DNA of 64,000 bases from Variovorax sp. EL159. GTDB taxonomy: Bacteria; Pseudomonadota; Gammaproteobacteria; Burkholderiales; Burkholderiaceae_C. Below the pieces are notes generated by a model. The model did no database searches, was not told the origin of the DNA, and saw only the letters and a list, made by a program, of their open reading frames with translations. This document shows positions 27,252-39,122 of the stretch, piece after piece. Position numbers and translations under genes: made by a program. Position 1 is the first letter of the stretch. Every line of letters begins with the position of its first letter. The stretch is from the NCBI RefSeq assembly GCF_900100965.1, contig NZ_FMUJ01000003.1:937336-1001335 (forward strand), given 5' to 3'.

Positions 27252-28514
27252 ATGGCCAAAGGAATTCTCATCGACCACGTCTTCAAGGTCTTCGGCGACG
27301 AGCCGGAGCAAGCCCTGGCGCTGGTCCGGCAGGGCTTTTCCAAGAAAGAGATCCTGGCGCGCACGGGCCAGTCGATCGGCGTGTTCGACGCCACCTTCGA
27401 GATCCAGGCCGGAGAAATCTTCGTCATCATGGGTCTCTCGGGTTCGGGCAAATCGACGCTGGTGCGCCTGCTGAACCGGTTGATCGAGCCGACCGCCGGA
27501 CGCATCGTGATCGATGGCGCGGACATCAACGAGCACTCCGACGCCAAGCTGCGCGCGCTGCGCCGCAAGGACATCAGCATGGTGTTCCAGTCTTTCGCGC
27601 TGATGCCGCACATGACGGTGCGCGAGAACACCGCCTTCGGCCTCGACCTCTCGGGCACCGGCAAGAAGGAGCGCCTTGCGCAGGCCGACAAGGCGCTGGC
27701 GCAAGTCGGGCTGGCGGGCTGGGGCGACAGCTACCCCGACGAGCTGTCGGGCGGCATGCAGCAGCGCGTGGGCCTGGCGCGGGCACTGGCGTCCGATCCG
27801 TCGATCCTGCTGATGGACGAGGCGTTCTCGGCGCTCGACCCGATCATCCGCACCGAAATGCAGTCGGAGCTGCTGCGGCTGCAGCAGGAACAGCGCCGCA
27901 CCATCGTCTTCATCTCGCACGACCTGGACGAAGCCATGCGCATCGGCGACCGCATCGCCATCATGAAAGACGGGCAGGTCATCCAGGTCGGCACGCCCGA
28001 CGAGATCCTGCGCAGCCCCGCCGACGACTACGTGCGCAGCTTCGTGCGCGGCGTGGATGCAGCGGCCGTGTTCAAGGCTGCGGACATCGCCCGCAAGTCG
28101 CTCACGGTGGTGTGCGAGCACCCCGAGCGCGGCGCCCGCGCGGCGCTCAAGCTGCTGGAGGACCAGGACCGCGACTATGCCTACGTGACCAACCCGAACA
28201 AGCGCTACCTGGGCACCGTGTCGGCCGACACGCTGCGCTCGGCGCTCGACGGCCACTCGGGCCCCCTGGGCCTGCGCCATGCGTTCCTGAACGACCTCGG
28301 CGTGATCGAGGCGGATGCGCCCGTGGCCGGACTGATCGGCCAGGTGGGCCAGGCGCCTTGCGCAATGCCGGTGGTGGCAAGCGACGGCCGCTTCTGCGGT
28401 GCGATCAGCAAGACGACGCTGTTGAAGTTCCTCGACCGCGACACGCCGCCGATCGACCCCACGCACCAGCCCCAGCAACCCGTGCCTGCATCCGTGACCG
28501 CCGCTGCGGCCTGA
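27252..28514 (+). CDS. proV: Glycine betaine/proline ABC transporter ATPase (ProV type)
   Basis: This 420-residue ATPase of the osmoprotectant importer has Walker A GLSGSGKST at 61-69, the ABC signature LSGGMQQRVGLARALA, Walker B ILLMDEAFSALD and the H-loop FISHDLDEAM. The N-terminal extension DEPEQALALVRQGFSKKEI is a ProV/OpuAA hallmark, and a CBS-like C-terminal region (about 280-400) follows. ATG 27252 has AAGGAG upstream. It is the first gene of proV-proW-proX, with 21 and 23 bp gaps, behind a long structured leader. Confidence 0.95.
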   Translation: MAKGILIDHVFKVFGDEPEQALALVRQGFSKKEILARTGQSIGVFDATFEIQAGEIFVIMGLSGSGKSTLVRLLNRLIEPTAGRIVIDGADINEHSDAKLRALRRKDISMVFQSFALMPHMTVRENTAFGLDLSGTGKKERLAQADKALAQVGLAGWGDSYPDELSGGMQQRVGLARALASDPSILLMDEAFSALDPIIRTEMQSELLRLQQEQRRTIVFISHDLDEAMRIGDRIAIMKDGQVIQVGTPDEILRSPADDYVRSFVRGVDAAAVFKAADIARKSLTVVCEHPERGARAALKLLEDQDRDYAYVTNPNKRYLGTVSADTLRSALDGHSGPLGLRHAFLNDLGVIEADAPVAGLIGQVGQAPCAMPVVASDGRFCGAISKTTLLKFLDRDTPPIDPTHQPQQPVPASVTAAAA

Positions 28515-28535
28515 ACGACTTCGAAGGATCTTTTG

Positions 28536-29708
28536 ATGAACGACACCGCACTGCCTTCCGAATTCACGCCGTTGAACGACGCCGCGACCACCTTGCCGCC
28601 GCAGGCGCCCATGCCCATCGACCCGTGGGAGGCCATGTCCGCAGCGCCCGACACGTCCGCGACCAGCGCCTGGCTCGATGCGCCCGTGGACGCAGCCCAT
28701 CAGTTGGCCGGATCGGTCGATGCCACCACCAGCGGCTTTCACTTGCATCGCCTGTGGGACGGCTCGTTGCCCGTCGAGTCCTGGATCAACCAGGGCCTGG
28801 GCTGGGTGGTCGAGCACTTCCGCCCTTTCTTCCAGACCGTGCGCCTGCCCATCGACAGCACGCTGAACTGGGTGCAGAGCCTGCTGACCGGCCTGCCCAC
28901 GCTGGCCATGATCGCGCTGATCGGCCTGCTGGCCTGGCAGTTCGCCGGCCGCGCGCTTGCCATCGGCACCTCGGTCGCACTGCTGCTGGTGGCCATGCTG
29001 GGCATCTGGCCTGAAGCCATGGTGACGCTGTCGCTGGTGCTGACCTCGCTGGTCTTCTGCATGGTCATCGGCCTGCCGCTGGGTGTCTTGCTGGCCAGCA
29101 GCGACCGAGCCCAGCGCCTGATGCGCCCCGTGCTCGACGCGATGCAGACCACGCCCGCTTTTGTCTACCTCGTGCCGGTGGTGATGCTGTTCGGCATCGG
29201 CAACGTGCCGGGCGTGATCGTGACGATCATCTTCGCGCTGGCCCCGCTGGTGCGCCTGACCAACCTCGGCCTGCGCCAGGTGCGGCCCGACCTGATCGAA
29301 GCGGCACGCGCGTACGGTGCCTCGCCCTGGCAGATGCTCGTGAAGGTGAAGCTGCCGCTGGCCATGCCGTCGATCATGGCGGGCATCAACCAGGCGCTGA
29401 TGCTGTCGCTGTCGATGGTGGTGATCGCCTCGATGATCGCCGTCGGCGGCCTCGGCCAGATGGTGCTGCGCGGCATCGGCCGGCTCGACATGGGCCTGGC
29501 GACCGTGGGTGGCCTGGGCATCGTGCTGCTGGCGATCTCGCTCGACCGGCTGACGCAGGCCATGGGCAAGTCGCGCCGCAGCGCCGGGCGCCGCTGGTGG
29601 CACACCGGGCCGGCCGGCTTCGCGCTGCGCCTGCTGCAACGCCTGGTGGGCACGCCTTCGCGCCATGCGAACGAGCCCGCTCCCGCCCTGTCCACGCAAG
29701 CGCAATGA
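28536..29708 (+). CDS. proW: Glycine betaine/proline ABC transporter permease (ProW type)
   Basis: The 390-residue inner-membrane permease has a ~110-residue hydrophilic N-terminal region before its first helix, as in ProW, and about six later transmembrane segments. The permease signature is seen in [32 protein letters not shown], which contacts the ATPase. ATG 28536 follows AAGGATC. A basic C-terminal tail ([11 protein letters not shown]) ends the protein. It lies between proV and proX in one operon. Confidence 0.95.
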   Translation: MNDTALPSEFTPLNDAATTLPPQAPMPIDPWEAMSAAPDTSATSAWLDAPVDAAHQLAGSVDATTSGFHLHRLWDGSLPVESWINQGLGWVVEHFRPFFQTVRLPIDSTLNWVQSLLTGLPTLAMIALIGLLAWQFAGRALAIGTSVALLLVAMLGIWPEAMVTLSLVLTSLVFCMVIGLPLGVLLASSDRAQRLMRPVLDAMQTTPAFVYLVPVVMLFGIGNVPGVIVTIIFALAPLVRLTNLGLRQVRPDLIEAARAYGASPWQMLVKVKLPLAMPSIMAGINQALMLSLSMVVIASMIAVGGLGQMVLRGIGRLDMGLATVGGLGIVLLAISLDRLTQAMGKSRRSAGRRWWHTGPAGFALRLLQRLVGTPSRHANEPAPALSTQAQ

Positions 29709-29731
29709 ATGGCTACGAAGGAATCCGACGC

Positions 29732-30742
29732 ATGAACAAAACCAGCCTCATCGCACGCGGCCTTCTGGCCCTTGGCTTCGTCGCCTTTGGCATCGCCGCA
29801 CAGGCCGGCAGCGAGCTGCCCGGCAAGGGCGTCACCGTGCTGCCGCTGAAAAGTTCGCTCGCCGAGGAGGCGTTCCAGACGCTGCTCGTGATGCGCGGGC
29901 TCGAAAAGCTCGGCTACACCGTCGAGCCCATGAAAGACCTCGAACCCGCCACCGAGCACCTGGCCATCGCCAACGGCGACGCCACCTTCATGGCCAACCA
30001 CTGGAGCCTGCTGCACGCCGACTTCTACAAGAACAGCGGTGGCGACGCCAAGCTGTCGCGCAAGGGCGTGTATTCCGAAGGCGCGGTGCAGGGCTACCTG
30101 ATCGACCGCAAGACGGCCGAGCAATACAACATCACCAGCATCGCGCAGCTGAAAGATCCGGCGATTGCGAAGCTGTTCGATGCGGACGGCGACGGCAAGG
30201 CCGACCTGACCGGCTGCAATCCCGGCTGGGGCTGCGAGCTGGCCATCGAGAACCACCTGACGGCCTACCAGCTGCGCGACACGGTCACCCACAAGCAGGG
30301 CAGCTATGCCGCGCTGATGGCCGACACCATCGCCCGCTTCAAGCAGGACAAGCCGATCCTGTACTACACGTGGACGCCGTACTGGGTCAGCGCGGTGCTG
30401 CGGCCAGGTGCGGACGTGGTATGGCTGCAGGTGCCCTTCTCGTCGTCGCAAGGCGATGGCGGCAGTGTCGACACGCAGTTGCCGAACGGCAAGAACTACG
30501 GCTTCCAGGCCAACCAGGAGCAGATCGTCGCCAACAAGGCCTTCGTCGAGAAGAACCCGGCCGCCGGCAAGCTGTTCGAGGTGATGAAGCTGCCCATCAG
30601 CGACATCAACGCCCAGAACCTGCGCATGAGCCAGGGCGCCAACACGCAACAGGACGTGGCGCGGCACACGGACGGATGGATCAAGGCCCATCAGGCGCTG
30701 TTCGACGGCTGGATCGAAGAGGCACGCGCCGCTGCGAAGTAG
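29732..30742 (+). CDS. proX: Glycine betaine/proline periplasmic binding protein (ProX)
   Basis: The 336-residue protein has a signal peptide ([20 protein letters not shown]). The mature part closely follows E. coli Pro[35 protein letters not shown] with its paired cysteines and Ca-loop-like aspartates, [10 protein letters not shown] (an aromatic betaine-box Trp) and [11 protein letters not shown]. The start at 29732 is chosen for GAAGGA nine bases upstream; another ATG at 29705 would add nine residues before the signal peptide. Last gene of the operon. Confidence 0.96.
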   Translation: MNKTSLIARGLLALGFVAFGIAAQAGSELPGKGVTVLPLKSSLAEEAFQTLLVMRGLEKLGYTVEPMKDLEPATEHLAIANGDATFMANHWSLLHADFYKNSGGDAKLSRKGVYSEGAVQGYLIDRKTAEQYNITSIAQLKDPAIAKLFDADGDGKADLTGCNPGWGCELAIENHLTAYQLRDTVTHKQGSYAALMADTIARFKQDKPILYYTWTPYWVSAVLRPGADVVWLQVPFSSSQGDGGSVDTQLPNGKNYGFQANQEQIVANKAFVEKNPAAGKLFEVMKLPISDINAQNLRMSQGANTQQDVARHTDGWIKAHQALFDGWIEEARAAAK

Positions 30743-30839
30743 CGGCAGGCGCCGCGGGGTGCGAGGGTCGGGTTTGCCCCGAAAAGCCCTGCGGCGCGCC
30801 CTGCGGCCACCTTCGTGGTCCCGACGGGATCGGGACAGA

Positions 30840-30854
30840 CGCCGTTAGACGGCG
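30840..30854. terminator. Hairpin between proX and fumarase gene
   Basis: CGCCGT-TAG-ACGGCG is a perfect 6-bp stem in the 159-bp gap after proX. It lacks a clean T-run, so it is only a possible terminator for proVWX. GATAAT at 30860-30865 may be the -10 of the fumarase gene. Confidence 0.3.
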
Positions 30855-30901
30855 GCTGAGATAATCGGGGGGCGTTTCCCACTCCAATAAAAGCCCCCAC
30901 C

Positions 30902-32455
30902 ATGACGACCACGATCCAGCAGGCCGACCTGATCGAATCGATCAGCGCCGCGCTGCAGTACATCAGCTACTACCACCCCACCGACTACATCGCCCACCTG
31001 GCCAAGGCCTACGAGCGCGAGCAGAGCCCCGCCGCCAAGGACGCCATCGCGCAGATCCTGACCAACAGCAAGATGAGCGCCACGGGCCACCGCCCGATCT
31101 GCCAGGACACCGGCATCGTCAACGTGTTCCTCAAGGTGGGCATGGACGTGCGCTGGGGCGGCTTCACCGGCAGCCTGGACGACGCCATCAACGAAGGCGT
31201 GCGCCGCGGCTACAACCACCCCGACAACACGCTGCGTGCCTCGGTCGTGGGCGACCCGCAGTTCGATCGCAAGAACACCAAGGACAACACGCCCGCGGTG
31301 ATCTTCACCGAGATCGTGCCGGGCAACACCGTCGAAGTGACGGTGGCGGCCAAGGGCGGCGGCAGCGAGAACAAGAGCAAGCTGGTCATGCTGAACCCCG
31401 GCGACAGCGTGGTCGACTGGGTGCTCAAGACCGTGCCGACCATGGGCGCCGGTTGGTGCCCGCCGGGCATGCTGGGCATCGGCATCGGCGGCACCGCCGA
31501 GAAGGCCGCACTGATGGCCAAGGAAAGCCTGATGGACGACCTCGACATGCACGAACTGCAGGCCAAGAAGGCATCCGGCGCCGAGCTGAGCAAGGTCGAG
31601 GCGCTGCGCATCGAGCTGTACGAGAAGGTCAATGCTCTGGGCATCGGCGCGCAAGGCCTGGGTGGCCTGGCCACCGTGCTCGACATCAAGATCAAGATGT
31701 ACCCCACGCACGCGGCCAGCAAGCCTGTGGCGATGATCCCCAACTGCGCCGCCACGCGCCATGCGCACTTCGTGATGGACGGCAGCGGCCCGGTCTACCT
31801 CGACCCGCCGTCGCTCGACCTGTGGCCCGACGTGAACTGGGCGCCGGACGAAAAGAAGAGCAAGCGCGTCGATCTGAACAAGCTCACGCCCGCTGAAGTC
31901 GCAAGCTGGAAGCCGGGCGACACGATCCTGCTGAACGGCAAGATGCTCACCGGCCGCGACGCCGCGCACAAGCGCATCCAGGACATGCTGGCCAAGGGCG
32001 AGAAGCTGCCGGTGGACTTCACCAACCGCGTCATCTACTACGTCGGCCCGGTCGACCCGGTCGGCAACGAAGCCGTGGGCCCCGCCGGCCCGACCACCGC
32101 CACGCGCATGGACGGCTTCACCGAAATGATGCTGGCCCAGACCGGCCTCATCGCGATGATCGGCAAGGCCGAGCGCGGCCCGGTCGCCATCGAGGCCATC
32201 AAGAAGCACAAGAGCGCCTACCTCATGGCCGTAGGCGGCGCCGCCTACCTCGTGAGCAAGGCCATCAAGACGGCCAAGGTGGTCGGCTTTGCGGACCTCG
32301 GCATGGAAGCCATCTACGAATTCGACGTGGTCGACATGCCCGTGACGGTGGCAGTCGATGCGGGCGGCACCAGCGCGCACATCACCGGCCCGGCCGAGTG
32401 GCAAAAGCGCATTGCCAGCGGCGAGTTCAAGACCATCATGATGGAAGAAGCCTGA
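30902..32455 (+). CDS. Fumarate hydratase, class I (single-chain, 4Fe-4S)
   Basis: The 517-residue oxygen-sensitive fumarase has its three cluster cysteines visible: Cys67 (RPICQDTG), Cys186 (GWCPPGMLG) and Cys282 (PNCAATRHAHF). The N-terminal alpha-like half is followed by a C-terminal beta-like half beginning near VDLNKLTPAEVASWKPGD and ending IASGEFKTIMMEEA. Length matches the FumA/FumB single-chain form. It lies downstream of proX and upstream of murI with 52 bp to the latter, and may be cotranscribed with murI. A class II fumarase (fumC) is 4 kb away. Confidence 0.95.
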   Translation: MTTTIQQADLIESISAALQYISYYHPTDYIAHLAKAYEREQSPAAKDAIAQILTNSKMSATGHRPICQDTGIVNVFLKVGMDVRWGGFTGSLDDAINEGVRRGYNHPDNTLRASVVGDPQFDRKNTKDNTPAVIFTEIVPGNTVEVTVAAKGGGSENKSKLVMLNPGDSVVDWVLKTVPTMGAGWCPPGMLGIGIGGTAEKAALMAKESLMDDLDMHELQAKKASGAELSKVEALRIELYEKVNALGIGAQGLGGLATVLDIKIKMYPTHAASKPVAMIPNCAATRHAHFVMDGSGPVYLDPPSLDLWPDVNWAPDEKKSKRVDLNKLTPAEVASWKPGDTILLNGKMLTGRDAAHKRIQDMLAKGEKLPVDFTNRVIYYVGPVDPVGNEAVGPAGPTTATRMDGFTEMMLAQTGLIAMIGKAERGPVAIEAIKKHKSAYLMAVGGAAYLVSKAIKTAKVVGFADLGMEAIYEFDVVDMPVTVAVDAGGTSAHITGPAEWQKRIASGEFKTIMMEEA

Positions 32456-32507
32456 TGCAGCACACCGCCCACCCGTTCGCATTGCGCAGCAGCACAGAGG
32501 TCTTCTG

Positions 32508-33326
32508 ATGCTCCCGGTTGGCGTCTTCGACAGCGGCGTGGGCGGGCTCAGCGTGCAGGCCGCGCTGCGCGCCGAACTGCCGCACGAGCATTTCGTCTAT
32601 TACGCCGACACGGCCTATGCGCCGTACGGCGAGCGCGGCGACGCGTACGTGATCGAGCGTTCGCGCAAGGTGATCGAGCACATGGTGCGCGAGTACCGCA
32701 TCAAGGCGCTCGTGATCGCCTGCAACACGGCCACGACCGCCGCCATCCACCTGCTGCGGGCCGAGAACCCCGATCTGCCAATCGTGGGCCTGGAGCCCGC
32801 GCTCAAGCCCGCCGTGGCGAGCAGCCGCACCGGCCACATCTCGGTGCTGGCCACGCGGGGCACGCTGGCCAGCGCCAAGTACGCCGCATTGCGCGACTCG
32901 TTCGCCGGATCGGCCGATGTGCGCCCCGTGCCATGCGATGGTCTCGTGAAGGCCATCGAGGGCATGGATTTCCCGTCGATCGCGGCACTCTGCGCACGCT
33001 ACATGGCGGAAGCCGGGCCCTTCGGCGAAGCTGCCGGCGAAGTCGACACGGTCGTGCTCGGCTGCACCCACTACCCGCTCGTCAAGGACGAGTTGCGCCG
33101 CCACGCACCGGCCACGCTGCGCTTCATCGACACCGGCTTGCCGGTCGCACAACAGACGCGACGGCTGCTGGCTTCGGCAGGCCGCCTCGCCGACGAACAT
33201 GGCGTGCCGCAGGGCAGCCTGTTGCTGCAGAGCAGCGGCGATGTCGCCGTGCTCGAAGCAGCCGCCGCACGATGGCTGCAAGGCCCTTCGCAGCGCATTG
33301 CGGCATCCGCGGCCACCCCGGCCTGA
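32508..33326 (+). CDS. murI: Glutamate racemase
   Basis: The 272-residue enzyme supplies D-glutamate for peptidoglycan. It has GVFDSGVGGLSV, YYADTAYAPYGER, the catalytic Cys72 (IACNTATTAA) and Cys186 (LGCTHYPLV) with its neighbouring His. All essential family motifs are intact and length is normal. A short gap after the fumarase gene and 11 bp before the next gene suggest one transcript. Confidence 0.96.
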   Translation: MLPVGVFDSGVGGLSVQAALRAELPHEHFVYYADTAYAPYGERGDAYVIERSRKVIEHMVREYRIKALVIACNTATTAAIHLLRAENPDLPIVGLEPALKPAVASSRTGHISVLATRGTLASAKYAALRDSFAGSADVRPVPCDGLVKAIEGMDFPSIAALCARYMAEAGPFGEAAGEVDTVVLGCTHYPLVKDELRRHAPATLRFIDTGLPVAQQTRRLLASAGRLADEHGVPQGSLLLQSSGDVAVLEAAAARWLQGPSQRIAASAATPA

Positions 33327-33337
33327 AACACCTCTTC

Positions 33338-34129
33338 ATGCGCCTCCTGCGCCCCGCCCTGCTCCTGCTGTGCGTCTTCACGGCCAGCCTGAGCCATGCC
33401 GCCTGCGAAAGCGGCCTGGCCGAGCGCATGCACGCCAAGCTCCATCCGAACCGCCCGCTCGACGAGCGACTGGCCGCCTGCAAGGTCTGGCCGGCTTTTC
33501 CGGGGCGCAGCATCGTCGTGCTGCCCATGCCGCGCGAGACCACCGATACCGGCGGGAAAGTCTTTGACCTCGAGCTGCTGCTGATCCAGCGGCCGGACAA
33601 CGGCAACACCGAGCGCGACACGGTGATCGGGCGGCTCTTTCAGCCCGAAGCGCTCGACGAAGACGCCACCACGTCGATCCAGGATATTCGCGTCGATACC
33701 TCGCGCTATGTGCTGTCTGCCGACGCGCGCGCCTTCGGCCTGCGCATTCGCTACAAGAACGGCAGCACGTCCGCCGGCCCGCTGGCCAGCGAGACCGTGC
33801 GCCTGTATGTGCACCACGCCAACAAGCTGCGGCAGGTGCTGCAGGAGATCGAACTCGACCACGACAACGGGGGATGGGACGCGACCTGCACCGGTCACTT
33901 CGAGAAGCTGCGGACCATGCTCTCGGTCGGCAAGGCCAGCAGCAATGGCTTTGCCGACCTAATGTTGTCGCGCACGCTCGTGCAAAGCCGCGCGCAGGAG
34001 CAGGAGGATCAGACCTGTGTCGAAAGAGCGCTGCCCGCCAAGTTCAGCACCGTGACGCTGCGCTACGACGGCGAGCGCTTCCGTGTGCCGAAGTCGTTGC
34101 TGCAACAGCAGCAACAACAACGGAACTGA
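33338..34129 (+). CDS. Secreted protein of unknown function with poly-Gln tail
   Basis: This 263-residue protein has a signal peptide (LLRPALLLLCVFTASLSHA, cleavage before ACES near residue 22), several cysteines (CESGLAERM, LAACKVW, DATCTGHF, DQTCVERAL) that could form disulfides, and an unusual end LLQQQQQQQRN. The ATG at 33338 is 11 bp after murI, so translation may follow it. No known domain was recognised. Confidence 0.75.
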   Translation: MRLLRPALLLLCVFTASLSHAACESGLAERMHAKLHPNRPLDERLAACKVWPAFPGRSIVVLPMPRETTDTGGKVFDLELLLIQRPDNGNTERDTVIGRLFQPEALDEDATTSIQDIRVDTSRYVLSADARAFGLRIRYKNGSTSAGPLASETVRLYVHHANKLRQVLQEIELDHDNGGWDATCTGHFEKLRTMLSVGKASSNGFADLMLSRTLVQSRAQEQEDQTCVERALPAKFSTVTLRYDGERFRVPKSLLQQQQQQRN

Positions 34130-34141
34130 CCGCCGTCCGGC

Positions 34142-34786
34142 TCAGTGCAGGTGACGGGGACGGCGTCCGCCGCCATGACCGCCACCGCTGCCTCCACCAC
34201 CGCCGGTACCGCCCGTGCCACGCGGGCGCTTGCCGATTTCGAGGGAGTTCACGAGCGCATCGAAACGGTCGCTGAAGAGGCGATCGATCTCGGACACGAC
34301 ACCACCCAGCTCGGCGCCATCGAAATGGCGCTCCATGAGATTGACGACGTCTTCGACCAGCAGGTCGCGCTGCACCTGCATGATCGCGGCCGGGTTGGGG
34401 CCGACGAACAGCATCAGGAAGTCGTCGCGCGATTCTTCGTCGGGGTCGCCTTCTTCTTCGTCGAAGTCGGTGTCGTAGAAGGTGACTTCGATGGCGGCGC
34501 CGCGGTCCGACAGTTCGTTCAGGCCCATGCACATTTCGTCGAGCGCCTGGCGGAAGTCTTCGTCGCCCGGCACCGTCCAGCACATCTGCAGCGTGTGGTC
34601 CTTCTGCTCGAAGCGGATGCCCGGCTCTTCTTCGTAGGTGCTTGTGGCGCCGTCGGCCAGCGACTTGGCACCGGCGTACTTCCACAATGGCTTGAGCGCT
34701 TCCTGGATCTGGTCGAAGCTCACGTCCGGACGCAGCGGCACATCGCCGTGCACATGGATTTCAAATGGAGCGTTGTAGCGAGGCAT
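34142..34786 (-). CDS. Conserved Burkholderiales protein of unknown function, Gly-rich tail
   Basis: The 214-residue cytoplasmic-type protein begins MPRYNAPFEIHVHGDVPLRPD, continues with LKPLWKYAGAKSLADGA and a markedly acidic stretch (FDEEEGDPDEESRDDF), then a Gly-rich basic tail (GTGGTGGGGGSGGGHGGGRR). I associate the N-terminal half with a Comamonadaceae family (possibly DUF6806) of unknown role, from memory and unverified. Translation begins 20 bp after the tRNA-Leu gene on the same strand. Confidence 0.7.
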   Translation of the reverse strand: MPRYNAPFEIHVHGDVPLRPDVSFDQIQEALKPLWKYAGAKSLADGATSTYEEEPGIRFEQKDHTLQMCWTVPGDEDFRQALDEMCMGLNELSDRGAAIEVTFYDTDFDEEEGDPDEESRDDFLMLFVGPNPAAIMQVQRDLLVEDVVNLMERHFDGAELGGVVSEIDRLFSDRFDALVNSLEIGKRPRGTGGTGGGGGSGGGHGGGRRPRHLH

Positions 34787-34806
34787 CGAATGCTCCCTTG
34801 TAAGTT

Positions 34807-34898
34807 TGGTACCCGGAACGGGGGTCGAACCCGTATGCCCCGATTAAGGAAGCGGCGGATTTTAAGTCCGATGTGTCTACCAATTTCACCATCCGGGC
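34807..34898 (-). tRNA. tRNA-Leu (UAA)
   Basis: The minus strand folds as a 92-nt class II tRNA with acceptor GCCCGGA/TCCGGGT, an encoded ACCA end, D-arm GGTGAAATTGGTAGACAC, a long variable arm and T-loop GGTTCGACC. The anticodon is TAA (34862-34864). Its acceptor closely matches E. coli tRNA-Leu(UAA). Confidence 0.97.
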
Positions 34899-34928
34899 GT
34901 CAGGTTGAACATCGACGATAACCCAAAC

Positions 34929-34968
34929 AAAACAAGCCCCGGCAACGTCGGTTGGCGGGGCTTGTTTG
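34929..34968. terminator. Terminator hairpin between tRNA-Cys and tRNA-Leu
   Basis: AACAAGCCCCG-G-CAAC-GTCG-GTTG-G-CGGGGCTTGTT forms a long stem with T-rich flanks on both strands. Its place between two tRNA genes of the same strand suggests they are not one simple transcript. Confidence 0.8.
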
Positions 34969-34996
34969 TCGGATCGAATCGTGTCTAACGAGAAGG

Positions 34997-35070
34997 TGGA
35001 GGCGCGACCCGGAGTCGAACCGGGCTAGACGGATTTGCAATCCGTTGCATAACCGCTTTGCTATCGCGCC
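34997..35070 (-). tRNA. tRNA-Cys (GCA)
   Basis: A 74-nt tRNA on the minus strand with acceptor GGCGCGA/TCGCGCC, encoded TCCA end, and anticodon GCA (35036-35038) in the loop TTGCAAA. T-arm GGTTCGACTCC is standard. Confidence 0.97.
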
Positions 35071-35093
35071 ACGCAGAACAAAAAACGAACTTG

Positions 35094-35125
35094 CGAAAAA
35101 AAGGGAAGCTGTTGCTTCCCTTTTT
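35094..35125. terminator. Bidirectional terminator between tRNA-Gly and tRNA-Cys
   Basis: GGGAAGC-TGTT-GCTTCCC flanked by a run of A on the left and five T on the right, a textbook intrinsic terminator in both directions. Confidence 0.85.
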
Positions 35126-35131
35126 CAAAAC

Positions 35132-35207
35132 TGGAGCGGGAAAAGAGTCTCGAACTCTCGACCTCAACCTTGGCAAGGTTGCGCTCTACCAACTGAGCTA
35201 TTCCCGC
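35132..35207 (-). tRNA. tRNA-Gly (GCC)
   Basis: A 76-nt tRNA on the minus strand with acceptor GCGGGAA/TTCCCGC, encoded TCCA end, D-arm AGCTCAGTTGGTAGAGC and anticodon GCC (35172-35174). It lies downstream of lon on the same strand. Confidence 0.97.
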
Positions 35208-35260
35208 GTTTCGAGCCTCGAATTATATACCAGTTTTTCGAGGCTTCGCAAGTTGCACCG

Positions 35261-37702
<2,442 letters not shown>

Positions 37703-37725
37703 GCAGATCCTTCGCGTCTTTGGCT

Positions 37726-38994
37726 TTAGGCCTTTTTCGCCGCTTCGCGGTACACGAGCAGCGGCGGCTTGTTTTCGTCGATGGTCGATTCCTCGACCAC
37801 CACCTTGTCGACATTGGTCGCGTTCGGCAATTCGAACATGGTGTCGATCAGCGACTGTTCAAGGATCGAGCGCAGGCCGCGTGCACCGGTCTTGCGGGCC
37901 AGCGCCTTGCGTGCGATCGCCTTGAGCGCCGCCGGACGGATCTCGAGGTCCACGCCTTCCATTTGCAGCAGCTTGGTGAACTGCTTGACCACCGCGTTCT
38001 TCGGCTCGGTCAGGATCTGCACCAGCGCGTCTTCGCTGAGCTCGGCCAGCGACGCCACCACGGGCATGCGGCCCACCAGTTCGGGGATCAGGCCGAACTT
38101 GATCAGGTCTTCGGGTTCGACTTCGCGAAACACCTCGGTGATGCTGCGCTGCGCCTTGCTCTTGACCGAAGCGCCGAAGCCGATGCCCGAGGCCTCGGTG
38201 CGGTTTTCAATGACCTTCTCGAGGCCAGCAAACGCGCCGCCGCAGATGAACAGGATGTTGGTCGTGTCGATCTGCAAAAAGTCTTGATTGGGATGCTTGC
38301 GGCCGCCCTGCGGCGGCACGCTGGCCATCGTGCCTTCGATGAGCTTCAGCAGCGCCTGCTGGACGCCCTCGCCCGACACGTCGCGGGTGATCGAAGGGTT
38401 GTCGGACTTGCGCGAGATCTTGTCGATTTCGTCGATGTAGACGATGCCGCGCTGGGCGCGCTCGACTTCGTAGTTGCAGCTCTGCAGCAGCTTCTGGATG
38501 ATGTTCTCGACGTCTTCGCCCACGTAGCCGGCTTCGGTCAGCGTGGTGGCGTCGGCCATCACGAAGGGCACGTCGAGCATGCGCGCGAGCGTTTGCGCCA
38601 GCAGCGTCTTGCCCGAGCCCGTCGGGCCGATCAAGAGGATGTTGCTCTTGCTGAGCTCGACCTCGTCGCCCTTGGTGTTCTTTTCCTTGTGGCGAAGGCG
38701 CTTGTAGTGGTTGTAGACCGCCACCGACAGCATGCGCTTGGCCGGCTCCTGGCCGATCACGTAGTTGTCGAGGTTGGTCTTGATCTCCAGCGGCGTGGGC
38801 AGGTCGCTGCGTGCTTCGCGCGCCTCTTCACCGGCCGGGAGTTCGTCGCGGATGATCTCGTTGCAAAGGTCGATGCACTCGTCGCAAATGAAGACCGAAG
38901 GGCCCGCGATCAGCTTCTTGACCTCATGCTGGCTCTTGCCGCAGAACGAGCAATAAAGCGTTTTTTCGCTGGAAGAGCCTTTTTTATCGGCCAT
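37726..38994 (-). CDS. clpX: ClpX, ATP-binding unfoldase of the ClpXP protease
   Basis: The 422-residue AAA+ unfoldase starts with the zinc-binding domain carrying Cys15, Cys18, Cys37 and Cys40 (CSFCGK and CDEC), then Walker [14 protein letters not shown], Walker [10 protein letters not shown], the GYVGEDVE pore loop and the sensor region [14 protein letters not shown] 38994 (MADKKGSSS) matches family starts. It receives tagged substrates and feeds them to ClpP, encoded 128 bp upstream beyond a hairpin. Confidence 0.98.
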   Translation of the reverse strand: MADKKGSSSEKTLYCSFCGKSQHEVKKLIAGPSVFICDECIDLCNEIIRDELPAGEEAREARSDLPTPLEIKTNLDNYVIGQEPAKRMLSVAVYNHYKRLRHKEKNTKGDEVELSKSNILLIGPTGSGKTLLAQTLARMLDVPFVMADATTLTEAGYVGEDVENIIQKLLQSCNYEVERAQRGIVYIDEIDKISRKSDNPSITRDVSGEGVQQALLKLIEGTMASVPPQGGRKHPNQDFLQIDTTNILFICGGAFAGLEKVIENRTEASGIGFGASVKSKAQRSITEVFREVEPEDLIKFGLIPELVGRMPVVASLAELSEDALVQILTEPKNAVVKQFTKLLQMEGVDLEIRPAALKAIARKALARKTGARGLRSILEQSLIDTMFELPNATNVDKVVVEESTIDENKPPLLVYREAAKKA

Positions 38995-39038
38995 GGACAG
39001 GTGCCTCGTTACAGGGTAGGGACAATGATAACTAAACA

Positions 39039-39072
39039 AAAACGGCGTTCCCCTTGTGGAAAACGCCGTTTT
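39039..39072. terminator. Terminator hairpin between clpP and clpX
   Basis: AAAACGGCGTT and AACGCCGTTTT form an 11-bp stem around a 12-base loop, followed by TTGTTTAG on the minus strand. It should stop or attenuate transcription of clpP before clpX. Confidence 0.8.
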
Positions 39073-39122
39073 CTGCCAATTGGCGCCTTCAGCGCCAGGC
39101 GGCCGCAACCGCGTTGGCCGCG

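Noticed and set aside
27099..29705. Open frame of about 868 codons on the minus strand
   Set aside because: Antisense to proV and proW, which have all expected motifs in the plus frame.
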